From Chelatococcus sambhunathii (lineage in GTDB: Bacteria > Pseudomonadota > Alphaproteobacteria > Rhizobiales > Methylopilaceae), in the NCBI GenBank assembly GCA_031316315.1, contig JADBEO010000022.1:1-60667 (forward strand): 60,667 nt of DNA, read 5' to 3'. Below are positions 1 through 7,961 of the stretch, piece by piece (position 1 is the first letter of the stretch; every line of letters starts with the position of its first letter). The notes below the pieces were generated by a model. The model ran no database searches. It was not told where the DNA came from and saw nothing but the letters and a program-made list of their open reading frames with translations. Made by a program: the position numbers and the translations under genes.

Positions 1-6
1 ACCCTG

Positions 7-29
7 CCCTCCCCTGTCCCAGGGGAGGG
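7..29. repeat. 10-bp perfect hairpin downstream of trpB
   Basis: CCCTCCCCTG at 7-16 and CAGGGGAGGG at 20-29 form a perfect 10-bp stem with a 3-nt loop, starting 30 bp past the trpB stop. Neither side has a T-run, so it is not a classical terminator. It could stabilise the 3' end of the trpFB message or be an intercistronic hairpin before trpA, which is outside the window. Confidence 0.5.
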
Positions 30-58
30 ATGAGCCGGACTCATGAGCGAAGCAGCGG

Positions 59-1276
59 TCACAGGCTGGTCCCCAGCCGTTCCGCCATCTGGGGCACGTC
101 CTTGTCGCCTCGGCCGGAGAGGTTGACCACCATCAGGTGGTCCTTCGACTTCTGCGGCGCGTGCTCCAGCACCTTGGCGATGGCGTGGGCGGTCTCGAGC
201 GCCGGGATGATGCCCTCGAGCTTGGAGAGGACCTGGAACGCCTCGACCGCCTCGTCGTCCGTCGCCGAGAGATACGTCACGCGACCGATATCGTTCAGCC
301 AGGCGTGCTCGGGGCCGATGCCGGGATAGTCGAGCCCGGCCGAGATCGAATGGCCCTCTTCGATCTGCCCGTCCTCGTCCATCAGCAGGTAGGTCCGGTT
401 GCCGTGCAGCACGCCGGGACGGCCGCCCGCGATCGAGGCGGCGTTGAGGTTGGAGAGGCCGAAGCCGGCCGCCTCGACGCCGTAGATCTCGACCTCCTTG
501 TCGTCGAGGAACGGGTGGAACAGCCCCATGGCGTTGGAGCCGCCGCCGACGCAGGCGAACAGGCTGTCGGGGAGCCGCCCCTCCATCTCCAGCATCTGCG
601 TCTTGGTCTCGTCGCCGATCACAGACTGGAAGTCGCGCACCATCGCCGGATAGGGATGCGGGCCGGCGACCGTGCCGATGCAGTAGAAGGTCGTCGCGAC
701 GTTGGTCACCCAGTCGCGCAGCGCCTCGTTCATGGCGTCCTTGAGCGTCTTCGCGCCGGACTGCACCGGCACCACCTCGGCGCCCAGCATCTTCATACGA
801 AACACGTTCGGGGCCTGGCGGGCGACGTCGACCGCGCCCATGAAGACGATGCATTCGAGTCCGAAGCGGGCGCAGAGCGTAGCGGTCGCGACGCCGTGCT
901 GGCCCGCGCCCGTCTCGGCGATGATGCGCTTCTTGCCCATGCGCTTGGCCAGGAGGATCTGGCCGAGCACGTTGTTCACCTTGTGAGAGCCGGTGTGGTT
1001 CAGCTCCTCGCGCTTCAGGTAGACCTTGGCCCCGCCGAGATGCTCGGTCAGCCGCTCGGCGAAATAGAGCGGGCTCGGCCGGCCGATATAGTGCGCGCGA
1101 TAGCCGTCCATCTCGGCCTTGAAGGCCGGGTCCTTCCTCGCGTCCTCATAGGCCGCCTCTAGGTCGAGGATCAGCGGCATCAGCGTCTCGGCGACGAAGC
1201 GGCCGCCAAAGATGCCGAAGCGGCCGCGCTCGTCGGGCCCGGTGCGGAACGAGTTCAGCTGCGGCTGGGCCGTCAC
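59..1276 (-). CDS. trpB: Tryptophan synthase beta subunit
   Basis: Encodes the 405-aa beta chain of tryptophan synthase, which joins indole (channelled from the TrpA alpha subunit) to L-serine using pyridoxal phosphate, the last step of tryptophan synthesis in the cytoplasm. The PLP lysine is K99 in the motif HTGSHKVNN. The phosphate-binding glycine run GGGSNA and the N-terminal FGIFGGRFV and GRPSPLY segments are all present. Length is normal for the family. trpF lies 20 bp upstream on the same strand, so the two are probably one transcript; trpA would be expected beyond the window edge. Confidence 0.98.
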   Translation of the reverse strand: MTAQPQLNSFRTGPDERGRFGIFGGRFVAETLMPLILDLEAAYEDARKDPAFKAEMDGYRAHYIGRPSPLYFAERLTEHLGGAKVYLKREELNHTGSHKVNNVLGQILLAKRMGKKRIIAETGAGQHGVATATLCARFGLECIVFMGAVDVARQAPNVFRMKMLGAEVVPVQSGAKTLKDAMNEALRDWVTNVATTFYCIGTVAGPHPYPAMVRDFQSVIGDETKTQMLEMEGRLPDSLFACVGGGSNAMGLFHPFLDDKEVEIYGVEAAGFGLSNLNAASIAGGRPGVLHGNRTYLLMDEDGQIEEGHSISAGLDYPGIGPEHAWLNDIGRVTYLSATDDEAVEAFQVLSKLEGIIPALETAHAIAKVLEHAPQKSKDHLMVVNLSGRGDKDVPQMAERLGTSL

Positions 1277-1296
1277 GGGTCGACTTTCCTCAAGGC

Positions 1297-1938
1297 TCAG
1301 GCGGAGCGGGCCGCGCGGACGAAGGCCGCGATCAGCTCCGGCTCCTTGACTCCCGGCGCGCTTTCGACCCCGGACGAGACGTCGACGGCCGGCGCGCGGG
1401 TCGCCCTGACCGCAGGTCCTACGGTCTCAGGCGTCAGGCCCCCGGAAAGCACGAAGCGGCGCTTGGGGTCAAGGCCGGCGATCAGGTCCCAGTCGAAGGC
1501 GACGCCGTTGCCCCCCGGAAGCACGGCGCCCTTCGGCGGCTTGGCGTCGAACAGGACGCGATCGGCCACATCCCAATAGGGGTCGGCGGCGGCGACGTCG
1601 TCAGCGGTCGAGACGGGAACGGCCCTCCAGATCTCGCGGCCATAGAGCGTTCTCAGTCGCTTGATCCGCTGCACGGACTCGGCGCCGTGAAGCTGGAGGA
1701 TGTCGGGCGCGACGGCGGAGACGAGATCGGCCAGCAACGCATCGTCGGCGTCGACCGTCAGCAGCGTGACGCGGGCCTTTCCGCGCGCGCGCTCGGCCAG
1801 CGCCGCGGCCTGCTCCGGCGCGACATGCCGCGGGCTTTTCGGAAACGACACGAACCCGACAAGGTCGGCGCCGGCGTCGAGCGCCGCGTCGAGCGTCGCT
1901 TCCGTCGAAAGGCCGCAGATTTTGACTTCGATGCTCAC
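1297..1938 (-). CDS. trpF: Phosphoribosylanthranilate isomerase
   Basis: A 213-aa TIM-barrel enzyme that isomerises N-(5'-phosphoribosyl)anthranilate to the carboxyphenylamino-deoxyribulose phosphate, the third step after anthranilate in tryptophan synthesis. The N-terminus [10 protein letters not shown] carries the catalytic cysteine (KICG). The C-terminal [10 protein letters not shown] and DVSSGVE segments form the phosphate-binding loops. The ATG start is immediately followed by this conserved strand, leaving no room for an alternative. It is the first gene of the trpF-trpB unit. The next gene upstream is a divergently transcribed sulfate-binding protein, which replaces the usual lapA neighbour. 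Confidence 0.97.
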   Translation of the reverse strand: MSIEVKICGLSTEATLDAALDAGADLVGFVSFPKSPRHVAPEQAAALAERARGKARVTLLTVDADDALLADLVSAVAPDILQLHGAESVQRIKRLRTLYGREIWRAVPVSTADDVAAADPYWDVADRVLFDAKPPKGAVLPGGNGVAFDWDLIAGLDPKRRFVLSGGLTPETVGPAVRATRAPAVDVSSGVESAPGVKEPELIAAFVRAARSA

Positions 1939-2002
1939 GCGATTTCGGTCCGGCTGAAGGCGACACCGAATGACATGTGGGGATCAGCGGGTCCACTCTC
2001 AA

Positions 2003-2031
2003 TTATACATACTAATTTCGGTTATTCATAC
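2003..2031 (+). promoter_or_regulatory. TTATnCATAC direct repeat upstream of sbp
   Basis: Within the AT-rich trpF/sbp divergent interval there are two near-identical decamers, TTATACATAC (2003-2012) and TTATTCATAC (2022-2031), 19 bp apart, which puts them on nearly the same helical face. Direct repeats of this kind are typical of binding sites for LysR-type activators. The sulfate-binding protein gene starts 100 bp downstream. The function is inferred only from position and composition. Confidence 0.4.
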
Positions 2032-2131
2032 AAATACGTGTCTGCTCGTGTACTTCATTGCCTTTCGGAACTCAGGAGACTAGACAGTCGGCGTGGCCGG
2101 GCGAGCGCCCGGCTTTCCGGAGCGCCTTTCC

Positions 2132-3148
2132 ATGCACGCCCAGTTCCTGCGCCGCGCCGTCCTCGCCTTCGGCCTTGCCGCGCTGACGTCCTTGCCCGCC
2201 ATTGCGCAGGAGCCCACGACCATCCTCAACGTCTCCTACGACATCGGCCGCGAGCTCTACGCCGCGATCGACAAAGCCTATTCCGAGCAGGTGAAGGCCA
2301 GGACCGGCAAGGACGTCACCGTCAACCAGAGCCACGCCGGCACATCGAAGCAGGCCCGCGCGATCCTAGAGGGTCTCGAGGCCGACGTCGTCACCTTCAA
2401 TCAGGAGCTCGACGTCCAGACGCTGGTCGACAAGGGCGGCTTCGTCGCCGCGGACTGGAAGAAGCGTTTCCCGAACGACGCCTCGCCTTACTACTCGCTG
2501 CCCGCCTTCGTGGTGCGCGCGGGCAACCCGAAGAACATCAGGAACTGGGACGACCTGATCCGCGACGACGTCAAGGTCGTGTTCCCGAACCCCAAAACCT
2601 CCGGAAACGCGCGCTACACCTACCTCGCCGCCTACGCCTACGCGATCCGCGTCAACAACGGCGACGAGGCGAAGGCGGACGCTTTCGTCAAGAAGCTCTT
2701 GGAGAACGTGCCGGTGTTCGACACGGGCGGCCGCGGCTCGACCACGACCTTCGTGGAGCGGCAGATCGGCGACGTGCTGGTGACCTTCGAGGCCGAGACC
2801 GCCGCGGTGAAGAAGGAGTACGGCGCGGACAAGGTCGACGTCGTGGTGCCGCCGGTCAGCCTGCTCGCCGAGTTCCCCGTAGCGGTCGTCGAGAAGGTGG
2901 CGGCGAGGCGCGGCTCGACCAAGCTCGCGACCGACTACCTGAACTTCCTCTATTCGAGCGAAGGCCAGCAGATCATCGCCTCCTTCAACAACCGGGTGCG
3001 CGACGAGCAGATCATGCTCGCCAACAGGGACCGTTTCCCGCAGGTCGATCTGCTGAAGGTCGACGACGTTTTCGGCGGCTGGAAGAAAGCCAACGAGGTG
3101 CACTTCTCGTCAGGCGGCAAGCTCGACCAGGTGTTCGCGGGCCGGTGA
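2132..3148 (+). CDS. sbp: Sulfate ABC transporter, periplasmic binding protein
   Basis: A 338-aa periplasmic receptor of the sulfate/thiosulfate-binding family. It delivers sulfate to a CysT/CysW membrane channel. Residues 1-25 form a signal peptide ending in AIAQ. The mature protein begins with the family signature LNVSYDIGRELY and contains NQSHAGTSKQARAI and VFPNPKTSGNARYTY, which line the anion pocket. The ATG at 2132 was chosen over an upstream in-frame ATG because it starts exactly at the signal peptide and has GGAG upstream. cysT follows after 135 bp containing possible attenuating hairpins. Confidence 0.95.
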   Translation: MHAQFLRRAVLAFGLAALTSLPAIAQEPTTILNVSYDIGRELYAAIDKAYSEQVKARTGKDVTVNQSHAGTSKQARAILEGLEADVVTFNQELDVQTLVDKGGFVAADWKKRFPNDASPYYSLPAFVVRAGNPKNIRNWDDLIRDDVKVVFPNPKTSGNARYTYLAAYAYAIRVNNGDEAKADAFVKKLLENVPVFDTGGRGSTTTFVERQIGDVLVTFEAETAAVKKEYGADKVDVVVPPVSLLAEFPVAVVEKVAARRGSTKLATDYLNFLYSSEGQQIIASFNNRVRDEQIMLANRDRFPQVDLLKVDDVFGGWKKANEVHFSSGGKLDQVFAGR

Positions 3149-3230
3149 TCCGGATCCGTCATCTCGGGCGCGGCTCGCGGAGTCGCGATCCTCGATCGTT
3201 CTCCGTATAAGGCGCTCGAAACTGAAGACG

Positions 3231-3274
3231 GTCCCGGCTCGACGCTGACGCGTCGTCCGGGACGACGTTTGTTT
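3231..3274 (+). promoter_or_regulatory. Competing hairpins between sbp and cysT
   Basis: CGTCGTC (3251-3257) and GACGACG (3261-3267) form a tight 7-bp stem with a 3-nt loop followed by TTTGTTTG, a terminator-like arrangement. GTCCCGG (3231-3237) can instead pair with CCGGGAC (3257-3263), which would break that stem. Such mutually exclusive structures can lower expression of the channel genes relative to the abundant binding protein. This is a reading of the sequence; no folding calculation was made. Confidence 0.4.
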
Positions 3275-3283
3275 GAAGTCCGC

Positions 3284-4108
3284 ATGTCCCGCACCGTCCT
3301 CCCCGGATTCCGCCTCGCGCTCGGCTGCACGCTCGCCTATCTCGGCGTGATCGTGCTGCTGCCGCTGACGGCGCTCGTCTGGCAGTCGGCGGGGCTCGGC
3401 TGGACGCAGTTCGTCGCGGTCGTCACCAGCCCGCGCGCCCTCGCCTCCTTCAGGATCACGGTTCTGGCGGCGCTCGGGGCGACGGCCTTCAACGCTGTGT
3501 TCGGACTCGGCCTCGCCTGGGTGCTGGCGCGGTACGAATTTCCCGGAAAGCGGCTGCTCGACGCGCTGGTCGACGTGCCCTTCGCGCTGCCGACGGCCGT
3601 CGCCGGCGTCGCGCTGACGGCGCTGTTCGCAGCCAATGGCTGGTACGGCCAACTGCTTGAACCGCTTGGGATAAAAGTCGCCTACGCGCCGCTCGGGATC
3701 ATGGCGGCGATGGCGTTCACCTCGGTCCCCTTCGTCGTCCGGTCGGTGCAGCCGGTGCTGGAGGACCTGTCCGAGGAGACCGAGGAGGCGGCCGCGACGC
3801 TCGGCGCCGGGCCGCTCAGAACCTTCATGAGCGTCGTCTTCCCGGCGATTTTTCCGGCCTTCCTGGCCGGCTGCAGCCTCGCCTTTGCGCGCTCGCTGGG
3901 GGAGTTCGGCGCCGTCATCTTCATCGCCGGCAACCAGCCCTTCCGCACTGAAATCGCTGCGCTTCTGGTCTTCATCCGGCTCGAGGAATACGACTACCAG
4001 AGCGCCGCCGCGATCGCCGTCGTGATGCTGGCGGCCGCCTTCGCGATGCTGCTCGTCGTCAACGCCATCCAGCTCTGGCACCTGCGCTACATGCGGGAGG
4101 GCGATTGA
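3284..4108 (+). CDS. cysT: Sulfate ABC transporter permease CysT
   Basis: A 274-aa inner-membrane permease of the sulfate importer, half of the CysT/CysW channel. Several hydrophobic segments are visible, beginning around residue 15. The cytoplasmic EAA loop that contacts the ATPase is EEAAATLGAGPLRTFMSVVFP. ATG at 3284 is preferred to the TTG 15 bp upstream. Its stop overlaps the cysW start in TGATG, so the two permeases are translationally coupled. No CysA ATPase gene is adjacent, so an ATPase encoded elsewhere must energise the transporter. Confidence 0.94.
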   Translation: MSRTVLPGFRLALGCTLAYLGVIVLLPLTALVWQSAGLGWTQFVAVVTSPRALASFRITVLAALGATAFNAVFGLGLAWVLARYEFPGKRLLDALVDVPFALPTAVAGVALTALFAANGWYGQLLEPLGIKVAYAPLGIMAAMAFTSVPFVVRSVQPVLEDLSEETEEAAATLGAGPLRTFMSVVFPAIFPAFLAGCSLAFARSLGEFGAVIFIAGNQPFRTEIAALLVFIRLEEYDYQSAAAIAVVMLAAAFAMLLVVNAIQLWHLRYMREGD

Positions 4109-4950
4109 TGGCGGCGCGCCCGCGGATCGGCGACGGGCCCGTCGCGAAAACGGTGGTCATCGGGTTGGTCACCCTGGCCACCCTGTTCATGATCATCGGC
4201 CCTCTCGCCGTGATCTTCTACGAGGCGCTGAAGCTCGGCCTGGCCACCTACCTGACCAACCTGTCCACCCCCGACACACGGCACGCGATCTGGCTCACCG
4301 TCGCGACGGCGCTGGTCGCCGTGCCGATCAACACCGCCTTCGGGATCGCCGCCGCCTACGCCATCGCGAAGTTCGAGTTCCGCGGCAAGGGACTTCTGAC
4401 TGCGCTGGTGGAGCTCCCCTTCTCGATCTCGCCGATCGTCGCCGGCGTCGCCTATCTGTTCGTCTATGGCGGGCAGGGCTGGTTCGGTCCGCTGCTGCAG
4501 GACGCCGGGATCAAGGTGATGTTCGCCTATCCGGCGATTGTGCTGGCGAGCCTGTTCGTCACCGCGCCATTCGTCGCGCGCGAGATCCTGCCGCTGATGC
4601 AGGCCCAGGGGAACCACGAGGAGGAGGCCGCGATCTCGCTCGGCGCCTCGGGCTGGCGGACGCTCTGGAGCGTCACCCTGCCGAACATCCGCTGGGCGCT
4701 GCTCTACGGGATCGTGCTGACGAACGCGCGCGTCATGGGGGAGTTCGGCGCGGTCTCGGTCGTCTCCGGCTCGATCCGCGGCGTCACCAACACCCTGCCG
4801 CTGCAGATCGAGCTGCTCTACCAGGACTACAACGCGGCGGGCGCCTTCGCCGCCGCGACCGTTCTCGCCGGCATTGCGCTGCTGACGATCCTCGCCAAGC
4901 TGGTGGTGGAGTGGATCGAGCCGGGATGTTCGCGCGGCGAGGCGGGGTAG
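4108..4950 (+). CDS. cysW: Sulfate ABC transporter permease CysW
   Basis: A 280-aa second permease of the sulfate importer. The EAA loop EEAAISLGASGWRTLWSVTLP and the conserved ARVMGEFGAVSVVSG segment following it match CysW. Multiple membrane helices span the protein. It starts with an ATG that shares one base with the cysT stop. In many genomes cysA follows directly. Here the coding sequence ends and AT-rich DNA with an orphan gene on the other strand begins within about 140 bp, suggesting that cysA was lost or displaced. Confidence 0.94.
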   Translation: MAARPRIGDGPVAKTVVIGLVTLATLFMIIGPLAVIFYEALKLGLATYLTNLSTPDTRHAIWLTVATALVAVPINTAFGIAAAYAIAKFEFRGKGLLTALVELPFSISPIVAGVAYLFVYGGQGWFGPLLQDAGIKVMFAYPAIVLASLFVTAPFVAREILPLMQAQGNHEEEAAISLGASGWRTLWSVTLPNIRWALLYGIVLTNARVMGEFGAVSVVSGSIRGVTNTLPLQIELLYQDYNAAGAFAAATVLAGIALLTILAKLVVEWIEPGCSRGEAG

Positions 4951-5085
4951 CCCCTTGTTTCGGCTTTGAGCCGGGACCCAGACGCGCCGACGCCTCATGA
5001 TCGAGCGCTCATCCTCCGCTTCGTTATTCCTCGGCTCGTCAGGGCCCAAGGCCGATGCGAACGCCCCGAAATCTCCAAATTTGGG

Positions 5086-5523
5086 TCAGCGCGCACCGTC
5101 GGATCGAAATCTGCAGTCTGGCTGCATGGCGCCGATACGCTCCATGTGGACATTCTCAACGGAGTTACGGATCATCGGCGGGATCGAATATTGTATTTTT
5201 ACGCCTTCTCTCGTTTCGTTGTACGAAATGAAAAATATTTCGCCATCCTCGAATTTCGCAATGTAGCTATCGATACTTGGAAACGCCTTATACTGTCCTA
5301 AGAAAATATACTTCTCTATCTTTGAATCAAAAGATATCCCCTGTTGACTAGCTACCGTTACACAATCGTCGGCATCATCGCCGCAAACATATTCATAGCT
5401 GTAGTATTTATTATATATTAAGACGCTCATAAAGTGATATACACTCCTCCAATTCGCTATCGAACTCGCGAGCAAGATAATAAATAATGCGTTTAGTGCT
5501 ACTGCCTTCTTAGATATAGACAT
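5086..5523 (-). CDS. AT-rich orphan membrane-anchored protein
   Basis: A 145-aa protein of unknown function. ATG at 5523 was chosen because a single hydrophobic segment (roughly residues 8-23, ALNALFIILLASS) follows directly, suggesting an N-terminal anchor or signal. The remaining soluble part is rich in Tyr, Ile and Ser and contains a CGDDADDC pair of cysteines. Base composition is clearly AT-richer than neighbouring genes, with many A/T-ending codons, which points to recent acquisition. No family is recognised. It lies between the sulfate importer and the lapA-ihfB group, where trpF would be the usual neighbour. Confidence 0.6.
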   Translation of the reverse strand: MSISKKAVALNALFIILLASSIANWRSVYHFMSVLIYNKYYSYEYVCGDDADDCVTVASQQGISFDSKIEKYIFLGQYKAFPSIDSYIAKFEDGEIFFISYNETREGVKIQYSIPPMIRNSVENVHMERIGAMQPDCRFRSDGAR

Positions 5524-5822
5524 GTTAGATCCAAAATTTGCTATCTTTCGGGATATACTTGAGCGCCTATGCCCATGCTCACTCAAGGCTCCCTAGTAGT
5601 CGAACTCTCCATCATCAGGAGCGCGCCAAGCTCGCCGCTACGCGTCTGAGCGTACAACGCTCCCCGGATGCCCTACCCCCTTGTTCAAACAACGCACGAT
5701 GGGCACCTCACGCGGCGCATAGAAGACGCCGACATCCAGACGAGCCGGACGTGGCGGGGTAGCGCTGAAGTGCTTATGCGTTTGGATTGCGGCTCTTCCG
5801 CCGATGGAGACCGCGCCCGCCT

Positions 5823-6089
5823 CTACCCCGCGTGCAGCCAGCCGACGATGACGAGCCCCGCGATCGCGAGCGTCGTCAGGCCGAGATAGCCGGCCGCGTC
5901 CGCAGACAGCGCCAGCGATCCGTCGGGGCGGCGTCGCGTCCCGAGCCAGCTGTGACGAACGTTTTCTGCAAAGGGCGAATCCACCACGACCCAACCGAAG
6001 GTCGCGAGCCGAACGAGCAGCGCCCCCGCCTGATAGGCGAGGCCGTCGAACAGAAGACTTCCGAGGAACCTGACCGCCTGCTCCAGCAT
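5823..6089 (-). CDS. Hypothetical membrane protein, 88 aa
   Basis: A small protein with one clear C-terminal hydrophobic helix (GYLGLTTLAIAGLVIVGWL) and a less hydrophobic segment near residues 10-35. It begins 27 bp after the lapA stop on the same strand, so it probably belongs to the ihfB-lapA transcript. Codon use matches the GC-rich neighbours. No family is recognised, but its location with LapA suggests an envelope role. Confidence 0.6.
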   Translation of the reverse strand: MLEQAVRFLGSLLFDGLAYQAGALLVRLATFGWVVVDSPFAENVRHSWLGTRRRPDGSLALSADAAGYLGLTTLAIAGLVIVGWLHAG

Positions 6090-6116
6090 GGCGTGGCGTG
6101 GGGCGACCCGCCGCCC

Positions 6117-6482
6117 CTACGCCGCCCGCTGAGACGTCGGCGCCGGGAGCGCCGCGGCGCTGCTGCGCCGGGCGGCGGCGGCTTCGCGGCGGGCAGACTC
6201 CAACTCGCTCTCGAGCCGGTCGATCTCCTGGCGGCGGCGCTTGGCCTCCTTGCGGTGCTTGCCCTGGCGCAGCCACGCCGCGCAACCGCCGACGGCGACG
6301 CCGATCATCAGCGAGACCAGAACCACGGCGAACAGCGGGAGCGACAGCGACAGCGCCGGCGCCTCGGGCGAGAACGGGTCGAAGCCGAGCGTCACGGACT
6401 GGCGATTCGCGACCGCGAACAGCACGAAGGCGAGCGCCAGCGGCAGCCCGATCAGGCCGGCCAGGAACTTGCGGAACCTCAT
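6117..6482 (-). CDS. lapA: LapA-domain (DUF1049) membrane protein
   Basis: A 121-aa protein of the lipopolysaccharide-assembly protein A family. Two membrane helices (residues about 5-25 and 45-72) are followed by a charged coiled-coil tail ([23 protein letters not shown]). The [16 protein letters not shown] segment after the first helix is the DUF1049 hallmark. Its start overlaps the ihfB stop by 4 bp, giving translational coupling. In Hyphomicrobiales it commonly sits between ihfB and trpF; here the trpF side is interrupted by the orphan gene and the sulfate importer. Confidence 0.88.
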   Translation of the reverse strand: MRFRKFLAGLIGLPLALAFVLFAVANRQSVTLGFDPFSPEAPALSLSLPLFAVVLVSLMIGVAVGGCAAWLRQGKHRKEAKRRRQEIDRLESELESARREAAAARRSSAAALPAPTSQRAA

Positions 6483-6778
6483 GCCGAGGCGCCCTCCTCG
6501 TCCTTGTTGAGACGCACGCGCATCTCCTTGCCCGTCTTGAAGAACGGCACGACCTTGCCGTCGACCGAAACGTGCTCGCCGGTGCGCGGGTTCCGGCCGA
6601 CGCGGGCGGGCCGCGCCTTGACCGAGAAGGCGCCGAAGCCGCGCAGCTCGACGCGGTCGCCGCGCGACATCGCGTCGATGATCTCGTCCAGGATCGCGTT
6701 CACGATGTTCTCGACGTCCCGCTGATAGAGATGCGGATTCATCGTCGCGATCTTCGCGACAAGTTCCGATTTTATCAT
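6479..6778 (-). CDS. ihfB: Integration host factor beta subunit
   Basis: A 99-aa DNA-bending protein that pairs with IHF-alpha and bends DNA at specific sites for transcription, recombination and replication. [11 protein letters not shown] opens the protein; the DNA-binding arm RNPRTGEHV with the intercalating proline is present, followed by the FFKTGKEMR end. ATG at 6778 is chosen over an in-frame upstream ATG because it matches the family N-terminus and has GGGGAG upstream. The gene is followed by overlapping lapA and preceded by sppA on the same strand after 62 bp. Confidence 0.96.
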   Translation of the reverse strand: MIKSELVAKIATMNPHLYQRDVENIVNAILDEIIDAMSRGDRVELRGFGAFSVKARPARVGRNPRTGEHVSVDGKVVPFFKTGKEMRVRLNKDEEGASA

Positions 6779-6840
6779 TGGTCGCTCCCCTTCAGCCAAA
6801 GAATACGCCCAAAGACGTAAAGTATTCCCGACCGACTATT

Positions 6841-7800
6841 TTACAGCGAAGGGTGCCAGAGGGCCAAAACACCGTCAAGGACAAGCGTATTACCCGTTCG
6901 ACGAAGACCTTCGGCGATGCCGTGCAGACCCACCGCGTCCGCGCCGAAGGCCGCGACCGACGCCGCGCCGGCCTCGCCAAACCAGCCCTTGCGCGGCTTC
7001 CAGTCCTTCACGGGAAGACTGGTGTCGACGCCCTTCGAGCCGAGCCAGGCGAGCGCTTCCTTCTCGCCCCCGATCTCGTCGATCAGCTTGAGGTCGAGCG
7101 CCTGCCGGCCGGTGAAGATGCGCCCGTCCGAGACGCCGGCGAGCGCCGCCCCGTCGAGCTTGCGGCGGTCGCGCACCACGCCCTTGAACCAGTCGAAGCT
7201 GTCGAGGATGAGCGCCTCGATCGCCTTGCGCGCTTCCGGCGTGGTCGGCTCGACCCCGTTCGGCGCAGCCTTCAGAGGCGAGGACTTGATGCTCTCGACC
7301 TCGACGCCGACGGTCTTCAGCAGGCCGGTGAAGTTCGGGAACTGCGCGAGCACGCCGATCGAGCCGGTGATCGAGGTTTTGCGGGCGACGATGTGGTCGG
7401 CGGCGATGGCGGCGATGTAGCCGCCGGAAGCGGCGACCGTCCCGACGACGGCGACGACCGGCCGGTCCTTGGCGATCGTGCGGATCTCTTCGTAGAGATC
7501 CTCCGAGGCGGTGACGCCGCCGCCCGGGCTGTCGACCAGCAGCAACACGCCCTTGGCGTCGCTCTTGGCGAGCTCCGTCAGCAGCTTGGTGCGCTTCTCG
7601 TCGTCGAAGATGACGCCCGATACGGCGACCTTGGCGATGTGCGGGCCGCGCTGGCCGGGCGCGCCCGGCGTTCGGCCGCTGAGGCCGAGCGCGGCGACGA
7701 CGATGACGGCGGCGACGAGGACGAGCGCGCCGATCCGCCAGAAGGCGAGGCGGCGGCGCAGCGAGCGGCGGTCGAGAATCGCGTCGGCGTCGAGGGGCAT
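6841..7800 (-). CDS. sppA: Signal peptide peptidase SppA, short form
   Basis: A 319-aa membrane-anchored serine protease that degrades cleaved signal peptides in the periplasm. One N-terminal helix (residues about 20-40) anchors it. The Ser/Lys dyad is S125 in TVAASGGYIA and K177 in SSPLKAAP. The length corresponds to the single-domain SppA (36K type), not the 67-kDa double-domain form. It lies between rpsA and ihfB, the order usual for this group of bacteria. Confidence 0.95.
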   Translation of the reverse strand: MPLDADAILDRRSLRRRLAFWRIGALVLVAAVIVVAALGLSGRTPGAPGQRGPHIAKVAVSGVIFDDEKRTKLLTELAKSDAKGVLLLVDSPGGGVTASEDLYEEIRTIAKDRPVVAVVGTVAASGGYIAAIAADHIVARKTSITGSIGVLAQFPNFTGLLKTVGVEVESIKSSPLKAAPNGVEPTTPEARKAIEALILDSFDWFKGVVRDRRKLDGAALAGVSDGRIFTGRQALDLKLIDEIGGEKEALAWLGSKGVDTSLPVKDWKPRKGWFGEAGAASVAAFGADAVGLHGIAEGLRRTGNTLVLDGVLALWHPSL

Positions 7801-7876
7801 CGGCTCTTATCTCTCGGGGTCGGCTCCCGAGGCGGGACCGGCCAAAAAGACAGTCGAACCATCGACGTAACACGAC

Positions 7877-7910
7877 GAAGGCCCGCGCGGAACTCCCCGC
7901 GCGGGCCTTC
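7877..7910 (-). terminator. Terminator after rpsA
   Basis: A perfect 14-bp stem, GAAGGCCCGCGCGG (7877-7890) with CCGCGCGGGCCTTC (7897-7910), and a 6-nt loop lies 52 bp past the rpsA stop. The T-run is short, but the strength and position fit an intrinsic terminator. Confidence 0.75.
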
Positions 7911-7961
7911 TTGAGCGTGCGATGAGAAGACGCCCGCCGCGGAGGCGGGCGCCTGGAAGTC

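Noticed and set aside
1687..3210. Long plus-strand frame across trpF and sbp
   Set aside because: It overlaps sbp in another frame and gives an Arg-rich, low-complexity product; sbp in the other frame is a clear family member.
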